A stretch of DNA of 64,000 nt from Ochrobactrum sp. BTU1 (GCA_018798825.1 CP076354.1:2288001-2352000), one strand, 5' to 3'. Positions 37,391 to 46,753 are shown, counted from the stretch's first letter. Numbers and translations are program-made. Notes: generated by a model from the letters alone, not told the origin.

Positions 37391-38884
37391 ATGTCCTTCT
37401 TTCTGGTTCTCGTCAGTGTTGTTGCAATCGGACTGATCGGCTTTTTCATTGGCCGTCAACGCGCCGTTGCACTCAATAAGGCGCAACCTGCAGCCGGATC
37501 AGGCGCAGGGGTAGAGAAAATGCATTCCCGCCCGCATTATCATGGCTGGTGGGTTTTCCTCGTTTCGGCTCTGCCCGCAATTCTGTTTCTCGCGGTTTGG
37601 GCGGTCGGCACGTCGGCTTATCTTGATCATACGGCAACTGCCCGTATGCCTGAGGCTGTTGAGGATGGCTCCTATTCAGAGCGCAGCTTGCAGCTCGGTA
37701 TGATCCGCAGCCTTGCCGACGGTATCGTAAAGCTGACACCCGCCGAAATCGAAAGCTTCCCGCAGACCTATAAGGATGCGCGCGAAGTTCTCGGCTCAAA
37801 GGGCGTAGTACTTGCTACTGAAGGTCAGGACTATATGGTCCCGATCGCTCTCTTCCTTGAGCACGCCAACAAGATTTCTCACACGGTCGGCAGCGTTATT
37901 GCGCTGGTGATTGCCATAGCAGGCCTCGTTTTTGGTCTGTCGGGGATCAAACGTCGCACGCGCGCCCGTAATAATGTCGAGCGCATCGTGCTGTGGGGGC
38001 TCGTTGCCTCCTCCGGTATCGCGATCCTGACGACCATCGGCATTGTTTTCTCCGTTCTGTTCCAGACGGTTACTTTCTTCCAGTCGATCGCACCGATGGA
38101 TTTCTTCTTCGGTACGGTTTGGGACCCACGCTTTGCAGCTGCAGGTTCTGGCGGTGAAGTTGGTCAGTTTGGTCTTATCCCGCTTCTGGCCGGTACGCTC
38201 TACATTGCTTTCGTGGCCATGCTGTTTGCAGTGCCCGTCGGTCTGTTCTCCGCGATCTACATGGCCGAATATGCGTCGCCGAGAGTCCGTACCGTTGTTA
38301 AGCCGCTGCTTGAACTTCTGGCTGGTATCCCGACCATCGTTTACGGCTTCTTCGCGTTGATTACGGTAGGCCCGTTCCTGCGTGATCTCTCGGCTGCCAT
38401 TGCAGGCGGTCAGGGTTTCATCATGGCGCAGAGCGTGCTGACGGCAGGTCTCGTCATGGGTGTGATGCTCATCCCGTTCGTTTCGTCGCTGTCTGACGAC
38501 ATCATCACATCGGTTCCGCGCTCGCTGCGTGACGGTTCGCTCGGTCTTGGTGCAACGCGTTCGGAAACGATCAAGCGTGTTGTTCTTCCCGCTGCACTTC
38601 CAGGCATCGTCGGTGCCCTTCTGATGACGGCATCGCGTGCAATCGGTGAAACGATGATTGTGGTTCTCGCAGCCGGTGTTGCAGCGCGTCTTACGGCCAA
38701 TCCGTTTGAAGCCATGACCACCATTACGGTCAAGATCGTCAACCAGCTGACCGGCGACCTTGAATTCGACTCGCCGCAGACACTTGTTGCCTTTGCGCTG
38801 GGTATCACTCTTTTCGTCCTGACGCTGATCATGAATATCTTTGCGCTCTACATCGTTCGCAAGTACCGGGAGCAGTACGAATAA
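37391..38884 (+). CDS. pstC: Phosphate ABC transporter permease PstC
   Basis: 497 aa, much longer than E. coli PstC (319 aa). Residues 1-20 form an extra membrane segment, a second lies near 50-68, and a ~120 residue periplasmic or loop region follows before the usual six-segment permease core (about 190-490). The core carries the EAA-like loop LRDGSLGLGATRSETIKRVVLPAALPGIVGALLM near 378-411. The ATG has GGGGAAAT upstream. It forms the channel with PstA. This long form is common in alphaproteobacteria. Confidence 0.96.
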   Translation: MSFFLVLVSVVAIGLIGFFIGRQRAVALNKAQPAAGSGAGVEKMHSRPHYHGWWVFLVSALPAILFLAVWAVGTSAYLDHTATARMPEAVEDGSYSERSLQLGMIRSLADGIVKLTPAEIESFPQTYKDAREVLGSKGVVLATEGQDYMVPIALFLEHANKISHTVGSVIALVIAIAGLVFGLSGIKRRTRARNNVERIVLWGLVASSGIAILTTIGIVFSVLFQTVTFFQSIAPMDFFFGTVWDPRFAAAGSGGEVGQFGLIPLLAGTLYIAFVAMLFAVPVGLFSAIYMAEYASPRVRTVVKPLLELLAGIPTIVYGFFALITVGPFLRDLSAAIAGGQGFIMAQSVLTAGLVMGVMLIPFVSSLSDDIITSVPRSLRDGSLGLGATRSETIKRVVLPAALPGIVGALLMTASRAIGETMIVVLAAGVAARLTANPFEAMTTITVKIVNQLTGDLEFDSPQTLVAFALGITLFVLTLIMNIFALYIVRKYREQYE

Positions 38885-40203
38885 TGACCGATTCAACTTT
38901 CAATGCTGCTGGGAATGCCGTGGCAACACCCCAGCGCCGCGATATCGGAATCAAGCGTCGCTACGCTGCTGAACGCCGCTTCCGCCTCTATGGCATCGTT
39001 GCCATTGCGATTGGTGTGTTCTTCCTTTGCGCGCTTCTGTTCTCGGTTTTCTCGAAGGGCTACACGGCGTTCGGACAGACGACGATCTATCTGCCGGTTA
39101 AGCTTGACGAGCAGGTTATTGATCCGGGCAACAAGCGCGCGACCGATCCGAATGTGCTGATTACCGCAAACTACCCGCTTCTGGTCCGCAACGCGCTGGC
39201 TGAGAAACTCGGTGTGGCATCGACAGATCGCGCGCAATTGCGTGAGGTTGGCCGTTTCTTCTCTGACGGTGTTCGCGTTCAGCTTCGCCAGATGGTGATG
39301 GATAATCCATCGCTTATCGGGACTACGCAGACGGTTCCGGTTCTTGCTGCTGCTGATATCGACTCTGCTTATAAGGGCCAGATCGATCTGTCGGTTGCCG
39401 AGGCAAACCGTAAGGTTTCTGACCGCCAGGTCGCCTGGATGAAGACGCTGACTGGTGAAGGCATGATGAGCGAGGCTTTCAACTGGGGTCTGTTCACCAA
39501 TGGTGCGTCCAGCCGTCCTGAAACCTCTGGTCTGGGTGTCGCGCTGGTCGGTTCCTTCTACATGATGCTGATTGTGCTGGTTCTTGCACTGCCTATCGGT
39601 GTCGCTGCTTCGATCTATCTTGAGGAATTTGCGAAGAAGAACCGCCTTACCGATCTGATCGAAGTCAACATCAACAATCTGGCTGCTGTGCCATCGATTG
39701 TGTTCGGTCTGCTTGGTCTTGCAGTCTTCATCAACTTCTTCAACCTGCCGCGTTCAGCCTCCATTGTTGGTGGTCTGGTGCTGACATTGATGACGTTGCC
39801 AACCATCATCATCGCAACACGTTCGGCACTTCGCGCTGTACCACCATCGATCCGTGCGGCGGCTCTGGGGCTAGGTGCATCTAAGACGCAGATGGTTTTC
39901 CATCATGTGCTGCCGCTCGCGGCACCTGGTATTCTGACCGGAACGATTATCGGTCTGGCTCAGGCTCTGGGTGAAACTGCTCCGCTGCTGCTGATCGGTA
40001 TGGTGGCCTTCGTTGCCAATATGCCGACAACCCCGATGGATCCTGCAACGGCTCTGCCTGTGCAGATCTTCATGTGGGCCAATGAAGCCGAGCGTGCCTT
40101 TGTAGAACGGACATCAGGCGCTATTATCGTCCTGCTCCTGTTCCTGGCAGTAATGAACATTGCAGCAATTATTCTGCGCCGCCGCTTTGAGCGCCGCTGG
40201 TAA
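38884..40203 (+). CDS. pstA: Phosphate ABC transporter permease PstA
   Basis: 439 aa; the ATG shares its first base with the pstC stop (TAATG), so translation is coupled. The cytoplasmic N-terminus and one membrane segment (about 35-55) are followed by a ~160 residue periplasmic insert (residues 60-215), then the permease core with the EAA-like loop [31 protein letters not shown] near 323-353. E. coli PstA is 296 aa and lacks the insert; the long form matches the long PstC. It ends 11 bp before pstB. Confidence 0.96.
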   Translation: MTDSTFNAAGNAVATPQRRDIGIKRRYAAERRFRLYGIVAIAIGVFFLCALLFSVFSKGYTAFGQTTIYLPVKLDEQVIDPGNKRATDPNVLITANYPLLVRNALAEKLGVASTDRAQLREVGRFFSDGVRVQLRQMVMDNPSLIGTTQTVPVLAAADIDSAYKGQIDLSVAEANRKVSDRQVAWMKTLTGEGMMSEAFNWGLFTNGASSRPETSGLGVALVGSFYMMLIVLVLALPIGVAASIYLEEFAKKNRLTDLIEVNINNLAAVPSIVFGLLGLAVFINFFNLPRSASIVGGLVLTLMTLPTIIIATRSALRAVPPSIRAAALGLGASKTQMVFHHVLPLAAPGILTGTIIGLAQALGETAPLLLIGMVAFVANMPTTPMDPATALPVQIFMWANEAERAFVERTSGAIIVLLLFLAVMNIAAIILRRRFERRW

Positions 40204-40214
40204 ACGGGAGAGAA

Positions 40215-41039
40215 ATGATGAATCTCATGACTGAACGATCTCTCGAAAAAGCCGTAGGAGAAAAGATGAACACCAACGCCCCCTCCGTTAAGATGCGCGG
40301 TGACAAGGTCTGCGTGTTTTATGGCGAGAAGCAGGCTCTGTTCGAAGTCGATCTGGAAGTTCCGGAAAAGATGGTCACAGCGCTGATCGGTCCTTCGGGT
40401 TGCGGCAAGTCTACCTTCCTGCGTTCGCTTAACCGCATGAACGACACCATCGAAGGTTGCCGCATCGCGGGCAAGATCACGCTCGACAACGAAGACATCT
40501 ACGATCCGAAGATCGACGTTGTTGAATTGCGCGCTCGCGTTGGCATGGTGTTCCAGAAGCCAAATCCATTTCCGAAGTCGATCTTTGAAAACGTCGCCTA
40601 TGGCCCACGTATTCACGGCCTTGCCCGCAACAAGACCGATCTCGAAGAAATCGTTGTCACCAGCTTGCAGAAGGCCAGCCTCTTTGAAGAGGTCAAGGAT
40701 CGTCTGCATGATGCCGGCACCGGTCTTTCCGGTGGTCAGCAGCAGCGTCTGTGCATCGCGCGCGCTATTGCCGTCAGTCCCGAAGTGATCCTGATGGATG
40801 AGCCTTGCTCGGCACTCGATCCGATCGCGACCGCCAAGGTTGAAGAGCTGATCGACGAACTGCGCCAGAACTACACCATCGTCATCGTTACACACTCCAT
40901 GCAGCAGGCCGCACGCGTTTCGCAGCGTACTGCCATGTTCCATCTGGGCAATCTGGTGGAAGTGGGTGATACGGACGTGATGTTCACGGCACCGACCGAA
41001 AAGCGCACGCAGGACTACATCACCGGTCGCTTTGGCTAA
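40215..41039 (+). CDS. pstB: Phosphate ABC transporter ATPase PstB
   Basis: 274 aa. Walker A GPSGCGKS at 59-66, signature [17 protein letters not shown] near 171-187, Walker [14 protein letters not shown] near 192-204, and the switch [17 protein letters not shown] near 226-242. All ATPase motifs are intact. It powers PstCA uptake. A CGGGAG ribosome-binding site precedes two adjacent ATG codons, either of which may be used. It is followed by phoU after 76 bp. Confidence 0.99.
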   Translation: MMNLMTERSLEKAVGEKMNTNAPSVKMRGDKVCVFYGEKQALFEVDLEVPEKMVTALIGPSGCGKSTFLRSLNRMNDTIEGCRIAGKITLDNEDIYDPKIDVVELRARVGMVFQKPNPFPKSIFENVAYGPRIHGLARNKTDLEEIVVTSLQKASLFEEVKDRLHDAGTGLSGGQQQRLCIARAIAVSPEVILMDEPCSALDPIATAKVEELIDELRQNYTIVIVTHSMQQAARVSQRTAMFHLGNLVEVGDTDVMFTAPTEKRTQDYITGRFG

Positions 41040-41115
41040 TTAATTGGAACGGGAGCGGCGGCTGGTTTGATAACAAAGCTGTTTGGCTTCCCCGCAATTT
41101 ACATTGAGGTCTATT

Positions 41116-41838
41116 ATGGCGTCTCAGCATACTGTTAGCGCTTACGACGAAGAACTGCAGTTCCTCACGCATAAGATCGCCGAGATGGGCGGTCATGCAG
41201 AGCGCATGGTCGAGCAGTCCGTTGCAGCGATTGTCAATGCCGACAATGCACTTGCCCAGCGTGTTATCTCCGACGATCTCATCCTCGATGCAAGTGAGCG
41301 CGAGATTGATGATAAGGCCGTAATGATTATCGCCAAGCGCCAGCCAATGGCTGTCGATCTGCGTGAAATCATCGGCTCGATCCGTATCTCTGCCGATCTG
41401 GAGCGCGTTGGCGATCTTGGCAAAAATATTGCTAAGCGCGTTGCTGCGGTTTCGGAATCGCGCCAGCCGGTCAAGCTCTATCGCGGCCTTGAAACCTTGG
41501 CTGAGCTGGCACTCACCCAACTCAAAGACGTGCTCGATGCCTATGCAACGCGCTCGGTACAGCAGATCAACGTCGTTCGCGACCGCGATGACGAAATTGA
41601 CTCGATGTACACTTCGCTGTTCCGCGAGTTGTTGACCTACATGATGGAAGATCCGCGCAACATTTCCGCCTGCACGCATCTTCTGTTTTGCGCAAAGAAC
41701 ATCGAGCGCATTGGCGATCACGCAACCAACATTGCTGAGACGGTCTATTACATCGTGACCGGTCTGCAAATGCCTGCGGAGCGCCCAAAAGAAGACCTGA
41801 GCCACGGTATCGTCGTGGACGAGGCGCGTAAATCCTAA
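41116..41838 (+). CDS. phoU: Phosphate signalling protein PhoU
   Basis: 240 aa from the ATG at 41116 (TTGAGGT upstream), giving MASQHTVSAYDEELQFLTHKIAEMGGHAERM. Two three-helix bundle repeats each carry the PhoU metal motif ExxxD: ERVGDLGKNIAKR near 108-120 and IERIGDHATNIAETVYYI near 196-213. PhoU links PstB activity to the PhoR kinase and limits phosphate uptake. A palindromic repeat and then phoB follow, so this is the usual rhizobial order except that phoR is missing. Confidence 0.97.
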   Translation: MASQHTVSAYDEELQFLTHKIAEMGGHAERMVEQSVAAIVNADNALAQRVISDDLILDASEREIDDKAVMIIAKRQPMAVDLREIIGSIRISADLERVGDLGKNIAKRVAAVSESRQPVKLYRGLETLAELALTQLKDVLDAYATRSVQQINVVRDRDDEIDSMYTSLFRELLTYMMEDPRNISACTHLLFCAKNIERIGDHATNIAETVYYIVTGLQMPAERPKEDLSHGIVVDEARKS

Positions 41839-41935
41839 GAACATCTGGCACCGCATTCGTGCGGTCCAGATGCCTGCATGAATATGAAAAACGCGACGGC
41901 ACGCGGTCGATCGGGGGCTTGTATCTTCCGCTGCC

Positions 41936-42045
41936 TCAAGCGCATCCCAAAAAGTGCGAAGCGATTTTGGGAAGTATATGCGATAAAAACAAGTGCTTAG
42001 AGCATGATCCAATTTAGTCGGATCACAGGCGCTCTAAATTTTGGA
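41936..42045 (+). repeat. Intergenic palindromic repeat between phoU and phoB (copy 5)
   Basis: GCGCATCCCAAAAAGTGCGAAGC, then GATTTTGGGAAGTATATGCG, then AGAGCATGATCC and GGATCACAGGCGCTCT. The inner CCCAAAA/TTTTGGG and outer arms pair. It ends 14 bp before the phoB ATG, so it forms part of the phoB leader and could affect phoB translation. Confidence 0.75.
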
Positions 42046-42058
42046 TAGGAAATACTGG

Positions 42059-42745
42059 ATGTCACAGGCACCCAAGATTGCTGTGGTTGAAGACGAAGAA
42101 GCCCTGAGTGTACTCCTGCGTTATAACCTCGAAGCCGAGGGGTATCAGGTTGACGCGATGCTGCGCGGCGATGAAGCCGAAATCGCACTTCGTGAAAATG
42201 TGCCGGATCTTCTTATTCTGGACTGGATGCTCCCTGGTGTTTCCGGGATCGAGCTGTGCCGCCGTCTGCGCCAGTGGCCGGAAACAGAGCGCCTGCCGAT
42301 CATCATGTTGACCGCACGCGGTGAAGAAAGCGAACGCGTTCGTGGCCTGAGCGTGGGTGCCGATGATTATGTCGTCAAACCTTTTTCGACACCGGAATTG
42401 CTGGCTCGCGTCAAAGCCATGCTCCGTCGCGCCAATCCGAGTGTCCTGTCGCATGTGCTGAAAGTCGGCGATCTTGTTCTCGACCGCCAGCAGCATCGCG
42501 TCTATCGCAAGGAAAAGGAAGTCCGTCTCGGACCGACAGAATTCCGCCTGCTCGAATATTTCATGATGTCGCCGGGCCGTGTCTTCTCGCGCAGCCAGTT
42601 GCTTGATGGCGTCTGGGGGCCAGACATTTATGTCGATGATAGAACAGTCGACGTGCATGTCGGACGTCTTCGCAAGGCAATTAATGTTGGTCGCGCGCTT
42701 GATCCTATCCGCACGGTACGCGGTGCTGGATACTCATTCGGATAA
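42059..42745 (+). CDS. phoB: Phosphate response regulator PhoB
   Basis: 228 aa from the ATG at 42059 (AGGA upstream); the open frame begins further left only by TTG. The receiver domain has the acidic pair Glu11-Asp12, phospho-acceptor Asp55 (LLILDWMLPG) and Lys107 (VVKPFS). The winged-helix OmpR domain (about 130-228) ends with VDDRTVDVHVGRLRKAINVGRALDPIRTVRGAGYSFG. It should bind the pho box at 36105-36133. No phoR is in the window, so its kinase lies elsewhere. A terminator follows at 42777. Confidence 0.98.
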   Translation: MSQAPKIAVVEDEEALSVLLRYNLEAEGYQVDAMLRGDEAEIALRENVPDLLILDWMLPGVSGIELCRRLRQWPETERLPIIMLTARGEESERVRGLSVGADDYVVKPFSTPELLARVKAMLRRANPSVLSHVLKVGDLVLDRQQHRVYRKEKEVRLGPTEFRLLEYFMMSPGRVFSRSQLLDGVWGPDIYVDDRTVDVHVGRLRKAINVGRALDPIRTVRGAGYSFG

Positions 42746-42776
42746 CCAAATCTCGATTTGCAGAACCCTATACAAG

Positions 42777-42810
42777 CGGCTCGTTGCTGAAAATGCGACG
42801 GGCCGTTTTG
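42777..42810 (+). terminator. Terminator of phoB
   Basis: An 11 bp stem with two G-U pairs (CGGCTCGTTGC with GCGACGGGCCG, 7 nt loop) followed by TTTTG, 31 bp after the phoB stop. Confidence 0.75.
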
Positions 42811-43356
42811 CATATTCGGCAAGAACGTTACGACTCAGTTCCAACCTTCCGATTCGGAATTCAATATCCACAACGTGCCAAAACGGCCAGTATCACACGA
42901 TGTTACAATGATCGTGACAAAGTTGAAGAGCCGGCGAAATCGAGGTCAAAAGCAGCATCGAAAAAGCTTAAAAAGACGCTTGCGTAAAATCTTGAAACAT
43001 CGGCGAAATAAGGCAGTGATGTGGCCTGTATTTCAGCAAATTGAATCGCGTTAAATCAATAACTTATAAGATTTGCTAAATCACGTTAAGGATTTGTTAA
43101 TAAATTTAAGGGGTTTGTGGGGAAAATTAAGCTCTGGATTCGGGTTCAATCTGCCTCTGTTTTGGAGGTGTCATGACTTTTGGAATTTGACCATTCGCCT
43201 TTTTTTGGCCTAAAAATTCTAAAACCTTGAATGCAATGAGTGACAGCAGAACGTTTATTTTATGATTTTCGTTCTATTTGGCTGGAGCGCCGGGCATCTT
43301 AGAAGGATGTGCAAAGGCTGCTCTGTTAGTTCAAATCTGCTGCATAGTTTTATGCG
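42811..43356. other. Long AT-rich intergenic region before the SleB-type gene
   Basis: A stretch without a supportable gene. It contains a CtrA-type TTAA-N7-TTAA box at 43086-43100. A small basic open frame at 42784-42987 (67 codons, Lys-rich C-terminus) starts inside the phoB terminator and is not supported by a ribosome-binding site. No RNA gene was recognised. Confidence 0.45.
43086..43100 (+). promoter_or_regulatory. CtrA-type box upstream of the SleB-type hydrolase
   Basis: TTAA-GGATTTG-TTAA, a perfect TTAA-N7-TTAA, 270-360 bp upstream depending on the start used. A looser TTAA-N5-TTAA lies directly after it. Confidence 0.45.
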
Positions 43357-44394
43357 GTGGCACCACAGCCAGGTTTCAAACGCCTTTTGCGGGGCGGAGG
43401 CCAGGTTGGATCAGTTAAGGGTCCTAACTATGAGACTGAGCCGTTGACGCGCGCTTCGAAATGGAAATTGCCCGTTATTCTAGGGCTGCTGGTTGCGCCA
43501 TTTTTGGTGACGGGTTGCACGACGACCAGTGGTACGACCAAAACCAAAACCGAAAAGACGGCGGCGGCTAGCCACGTCAAGACAGTCAATGGCGTCAAGA
43601 CTTTCACATACACCGCCAAAGACCGCGAATGCCTCGAACGTGCGATGTTCTTCGAATCCAACCGTTCAAGCCCCGATGGTCTGATGGCCGTTGGTACGGT
43701 TGTGATGAACCGTCTCGCTTCGGGTAGCTATCCGGATACGATCTGCGGCGTTGTTGGTCAGAAGAACCAGTTTGCGCCCGGCGTTCTGACACGCAAGATG
43801 AATTCAAAGGCTATGCCTGACGTTCAGGCAACAGCCGATGCTGTTCTTAAGGGCAAGCGTCATCCATCGCTGAAGAACTCGATGTTCTTCCACACGGCTG
43901 GCTTGAAGTTCCCTTACCGCAACATGCATTACGTGCTGGTTGCTGGCGGAAACTCCTTCTACGAAAAGCGTGGTCGCGATGGCGAACTGGAAAATCCGGT
44001 TCCACAGACCCCGTACAATCTGGCCTATGCTTCTACTCCACAGGCACCATCCATGCCTGAAGGTCCGTTCTACAACGTAACCGATCAGCAGGATGCGACT
44101 GTTCCGCAGGCACAGCCAACAGTGCAGGTTGCATTGGCTGAAGCAGCGAAGACGACAGAAACCCAGCAGAATGGCGGCGTCGGCCCACAGGCTCGTGGTG
44201 ATCGTTTGGCTGCTCTGCCTGTCAAACCAGCGGAAAAGCCGGTTATGACACAGGTGGCAAGCTATCAGCCGACATTCGATGAAACGGCTCCGGCTGCGGA
44301 AAATGTATCTCTCGGCTATACCGCCGATAAGAAGCATGTCGATGCAATCGGCGCGATGCTTCTGTCGCAGGAACGACCGGAATCACCACTTTAA
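43357..44394 (+). CDS. SleB-type cell wall hydrolase lipoprotein (Hydrolase_2)
   Basis: Up to 345 aa. The start is uncertain: a TTG at 43444 fits better than the ATG at 43357, because it places the lipoprotein signal LPVILGLLVAPFLVTGC (lipobox VTGC) near the N-terminus. The catalytic SleB/CwlJ-type domain follows (about 85-205 by the long numbering): ECLERAMFFESNRSSPDGLMAVGTVVMNRLASGSYPDTICGVVGQKNQFAPGVL, including the conserved Glu pair. A ~130 residue disordered, Gln/Pro-rich tail ends the protein. It probably cuts peptidoglycan during growth or division. A strong CtrA-type box lies upstream. Confidence 0.88.
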   Translation: MAPQPGFKRLLRGGGQVGSVKGPNYETEPLTRASKWKLPVILGLLVAPFLVTGCTTTSGTTKTKTEKTAAASHVKTVNGVKTFTYTAKDRECLERAMFFESNRSSPDGLMAVGTVVMNRLASGSYPDTICGVVGQKNQFAPGVLTRKMNSKAMPDVQATADAVLKGKRHPSLKNSMFFHTAGLKFPYRNMHYVLVAGGNSFYEKRGRDGELENPVPQTPYNLAYASTPQAPSMPEGPFYNVTDQQDATVPQAQPTVQVALAEAAKTTETQQNGGVGPQARGDRLAALPVKPAEKPVMTQVASYQPTFDETAPAAENVSLGYTADKKHVDAIGAMLLSQERPESPL

Positions 44395-44410
44395 AAGCTG
44401 ACTTAAGCAC

Positions 44411-44438
44411 AAAAAAGCGCCCGAAAGGGCGCTTTTTT
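44411..44438. terminator. Bidirectional terminator, hydrolase / lipoprotein
   Basis: Perfect stem AAAAAAGCGCCC / GGGCGCTTTTTT with a GAAA tetraloop, A run on one side and T run on the other. It ends both convergent genes. Confidence 0.95.
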
Positions 44439-44439
44439 A

Positions 44440-44712
44440 TTATTTTGCCTGCACTGGTACGGGTCGATAAACAGGCTGATAGATAACCATGGGCATATCA
44501 TAGAAATCAGGTTTGTTCTGCCAGGCACGACGATCCGCACGGCGGTCAAGATCAAGCTGCAACAGGCAGTTGGAAAACGCATCGGATTTTTGTTTGAAAC
44601 CATAGCTGCGGCAGGTCTGTTCGTCTGCTGCGCGGCGCTGTTCGGGTGTCATAGTTTGACAGCCTGCAACCAAGCCCGCCAGACCAAGGATAATAAGCAC
44701 GCTTTTCTTCAT
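44440..44712 (-). CDS. Small lipoprotein of unknown function
   Basis: 90 aa from the ATG at 44712, five codons inside the longer frame. MKKSVLIILGLAGLVAGCQTMTPEQ is a classic lipoprotein signal with lipobox LVAGC, giving a mature lipoprotein of about 73 residues. The mature part has EQRRAADEQTCRSYGFKQKSDAFSNCLLQLDLDRRADRRAW, a conserved-looking short helical region with a pair of cysteines (likely disulphide) found in many rhizobial small lipoproteins. No function is known. It is convergent with the SleB-type gene and shares its terminator. Confidence 0.82.
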   Translation of the reverse strand: MKKSVLIILGLAGLVAGCQTMTPEQRRAADEQTCRSYGFKQKSDAFSNCLLQLDLDRRADRRAWQNKPDFYDMPMVIYQPVYRPVPVQAK

Positions 44713-44805
44713 AGCCGTTGCTCTCATTGAGTAAAAGTTTCTATCGACCGCGATCTAAATATAGCGCAGTGGCGAGAAAAAGCGTGGTGAAATTAAGTCA
44801 TCTTG

Positions 44806-44912
44806 CCCAGCGCATCCTGAAAAGTGCGGCGCAGTTTTCAGACACGATGTGCGCCAAAAAGAGATTGGGGCGCTTATCTGGTGCAATCAGATTGAAAAGC
44901 GCTCTAAACTGC
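44806..44912 (+). repeat. Intergenic palindromic repeat before the M29 aminopeptidase (copy 6)
   Basis: GCGCATCCTGAAAAGTGCGGCGC, then AGTTTTCAG, then GATGTGCGCC, followed by GGGGCGCTTATCTGG and GATTGAAAAGCGCTCT, in which GCGCTT/AAGCGC arms pair around ATCTG/CAGAT. It closely resembles the copy at 41936. It ends 34 bp before the next ATG. Confidence 0.7.
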
Positions 44913-44946
44913 CGCTGATTCTTTCAAACACGAGGCTTGCAGCCAT

Positions 44947-46200
44947 ATGGCACATGACAATAACGCTCCCGTCATCGATCCGGTAAAACTCGAACGTCTG
45001 GCCGAAGTCGCTGTGCGCGTCGGGCTGCAATTGCGCGAAGGTCAGGACCTTGTCATCACCGCACCTGTCGTTGCGCTGCCGCTGGTGCGTTTGATCGCGA
45101 AACACGCCTATAAGGCTGGTGCAGGCGTCGTAACGCCATTCTTCTCCGATGATGCAATTGCGCTGGCGCGTTATGAAAATGCATCGGATGAGAGCTTTGA
45201 TCGTGCGGCTGGCTGGCTTTATGAAGGCATGGCCAAGGCCTATGCCAATGGCGCAGCACGTCTCGCCATCGCCGCTGATAATCCGATGCTGTTGTCCTCG
45301 CAGGATGCGTCAAAGGTTTCGCGCGCCAATCGCGCCAACTCCAAGGCCTATCAGCCAGCGCTCGAAAAAATCGCAGGTTTCGACATCAACTGGAATATCG
45401 TTTCCTACCCGAACCCGGAATGGGCGAAGCTGATGTTCCCAGATGACGCAGAAGACGTTGCGACCCGCAAGCTGGCCGATGCTATATTTGCTGCTTCCCG
45501 CGTTGATGTGGACGATCCGGTCGGTGCATGGGCCGCGCACAATGCAGCATTGCGCACCCGCACGCGTTTCCTCAACGGCAAAGCCTACAGCGCGCTGCAT
45601 TTTAAGGGACCGGGCACAGACCTGACGGTCGGTCTTGCCGATGGCCATGAATGGCATGGCGGCGCATCGACGGCCAAGAACGGCATAACCTGCAACCCGA
45701 ATATCCCGACCGAGGAAGTATTCACCACACCACATGCGCTGCGCGTCGAGGGGCATGTATCGAGTACCAAGCCGCTGTCGCATCAGGGCACACTGATCGA
45801 CAATATTTCCGTGCGCTTTGAAGGTGGACGCATTGTCGAAGCCAAGGCAAGCCGTGGCGAAGAAGTACTCAACAAGGTACTGGATACGGACGAAGGCGCA
45901 CGTCGTCTGGGTGAAGTGGCGCTGGTTCCGCACTCCTCGCCAATTTCGCAGAGCGGGCTTCTGTTCTATAATACGCTGTTTGATGAAAATGCTGCGAGCC
46001 ACATCGCGCTCGGCCAGTGCTATTCGAAATGCTTTATCGATGGTGCAAAGCTTACACCTGAACAGATTGCAGCACAGGGTGGTAATTCAAGCCTCATTCA
46101 CATTGACTGGATGATCGGTTCCGACAAGATTGATGTCGATGGGGTTAATGCAGATGGCAGCAGAGAGCCTGTCATGCGTGGCGGCGAATGGGCCAACTGA
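44947..46200 (+). CDS. M29-family (AmpS/PepS) aminopeptidase
   Basis: 417 aa. Typical thermophilic-aminopeptidase (M29) layout: N-terminal alpha/beta domain (VRVGLQLREGQDLVITAPVVALPLVRLIAKHAYKAGAGVV), then the metal-binding region with the ligands in EEVFTTPHALRVEGHV (Glu near 257), VALVPHSSPIS (His near 326), HIALGQCYSK (His near 355) and HIDWMIGS (His near 385, Asp near 387). The dinuclear site is intact. It removes N-terminal residues from peptides in the cytoplasm. The ribosome-binding site is weak. A symmetrical terminator follows. Confidence 0.94.
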   Translation: MAHDNNAPVIDPVKLERLAEVAVRVGLQLREGQDLVITAPVVALPLVRLIAKHAYKAGAGVVTPFFSDDAIALARYENASDESFDRAAGWLYEGMAKAYANGAARLAIAADNPMLLSSQDASKVSRANRANSKAYQPALEKIAGFDINWNIVSYPNPEWAKLMFPDDAEDVATRKLADAIFAASRVDVDDPVGAWAAHNAALRTRTRFLNGKAYSALHFKGPGTDLTVGLADGHEWHGGASTAKNGITCNPNIPTEEVFTTPHALRVEGHVSSTKPLSHQGTLIDNISVRFEGGRIVEAKASRGEEVLNKVLDTDEGARRLGEVALVPHSSPISQSGLLFYNTLFDENAASHIALGQCYSKCFIDGAKLTPEQIAAQGGNSSLIHIDWMIGSDKIDVDGVNADGSREPVMRGGEWAN

Positions 46201-46204
46201 TAAA

Positions 46205-46234
46205 AATAAGGCCGGGAAATTTCCCGGCCTTATT
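46205..46234. terminator. Bidirectional terminator, aminopeptidase / Dps
   Basis: Perfect 30 bp palindrome, AATAAGGCCGGGAAA and its complement, between convergent genes. The outer A/T ends serve as short runs on each strand. Confidence 0.85.
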
Positions 46235-46255
46235 CGTATTCTCAGAACACCAAAA

Positions 46256-46753
46256 TCAGTTCTTTTCCTGAACGTGGGCTTCTAGGAACCACAGCGACTT
46301 GTCGAGGCTGCGCGAGGCGGCGGTGAAAATATCCGCCGTGGTGTCGTCACCTGCTTCATCTGCATCTTTGATCGACTGGCGTACGAGATTTGCAACATCG
46401 CCATAGCGTTCGATCAGCGCTGCCAGATGATCATGAACAGCGTAAATGTCGGTCGGATAAGCCTCAAGCTTGGAGTCTTTCGCGACAACCTGTGTCGTAC
46501 CATAGGCGGTTCCGCCAAGCTGTACGGCACGTTCGGCGATGGTATCGACATGCTCGTCGAGGTCAGTGCGGAACGTGTCGAGCAATTCATGCACGGCGAT
46601 AAATTGCGGTCCCTTGAGGTTCCAGTGAGCCTGCTTGGTGATGAGGGCAAGGTCGATTGTCGCGGCCAGATTTTCATTCAGCAGCGCGATCATCGTGGTC
46701 TTTGTATTGGAGGGAAGATCGTTGCGGGTTGCATGCATCGACTTCTTGGACAT
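46256..46753 (-). CDS. dps: Dps family DNA-binding ferritin-like protein
   Basis: 165 aa four-helix bundle that forms a 12-mer, stores iron and protects DNA. The intersubunit ferroxidase centre is present: KQAHWNLKGPQFIAVHELLDTFRTDLDEHVDTIAERAVQLGG (His near 42 and 54, Asp near 69 region, Glu) near residues 40-81. The N-terminal basic tail MSKKSMHATRNDLP can bind DNA. The GAGGATAAA before the ATG is a good ribosome-binding site. The promoter region contains an inverted repeat CGGTGAT-N6-ATCACCG at 46791-46810. In many bacteria the gene is under OxyR or RpoH control. Confidence 0.95.
   Translation of the reverse strand: MSKKSMHATRNDLPSNTKTTMIALLNENLAATIDLALITKQAHWNLKGPQFIAVHELLDTFRTDLDEHVDTIAERAVQLGGTAYGTTQVVAKDSKLEAYPTDIYAVHDHLAALIERYGDVANLVRQSIKDADEAGDDTTADIFTAASRSLDKSLWFLEAHVQEKN

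Noticed and set aside
42784..42987. A 67-codon Lys-rich open frame after phoB
   Set aside because: It starts inside the phoB terminator hairpin and lacks a ribosome-binding site.
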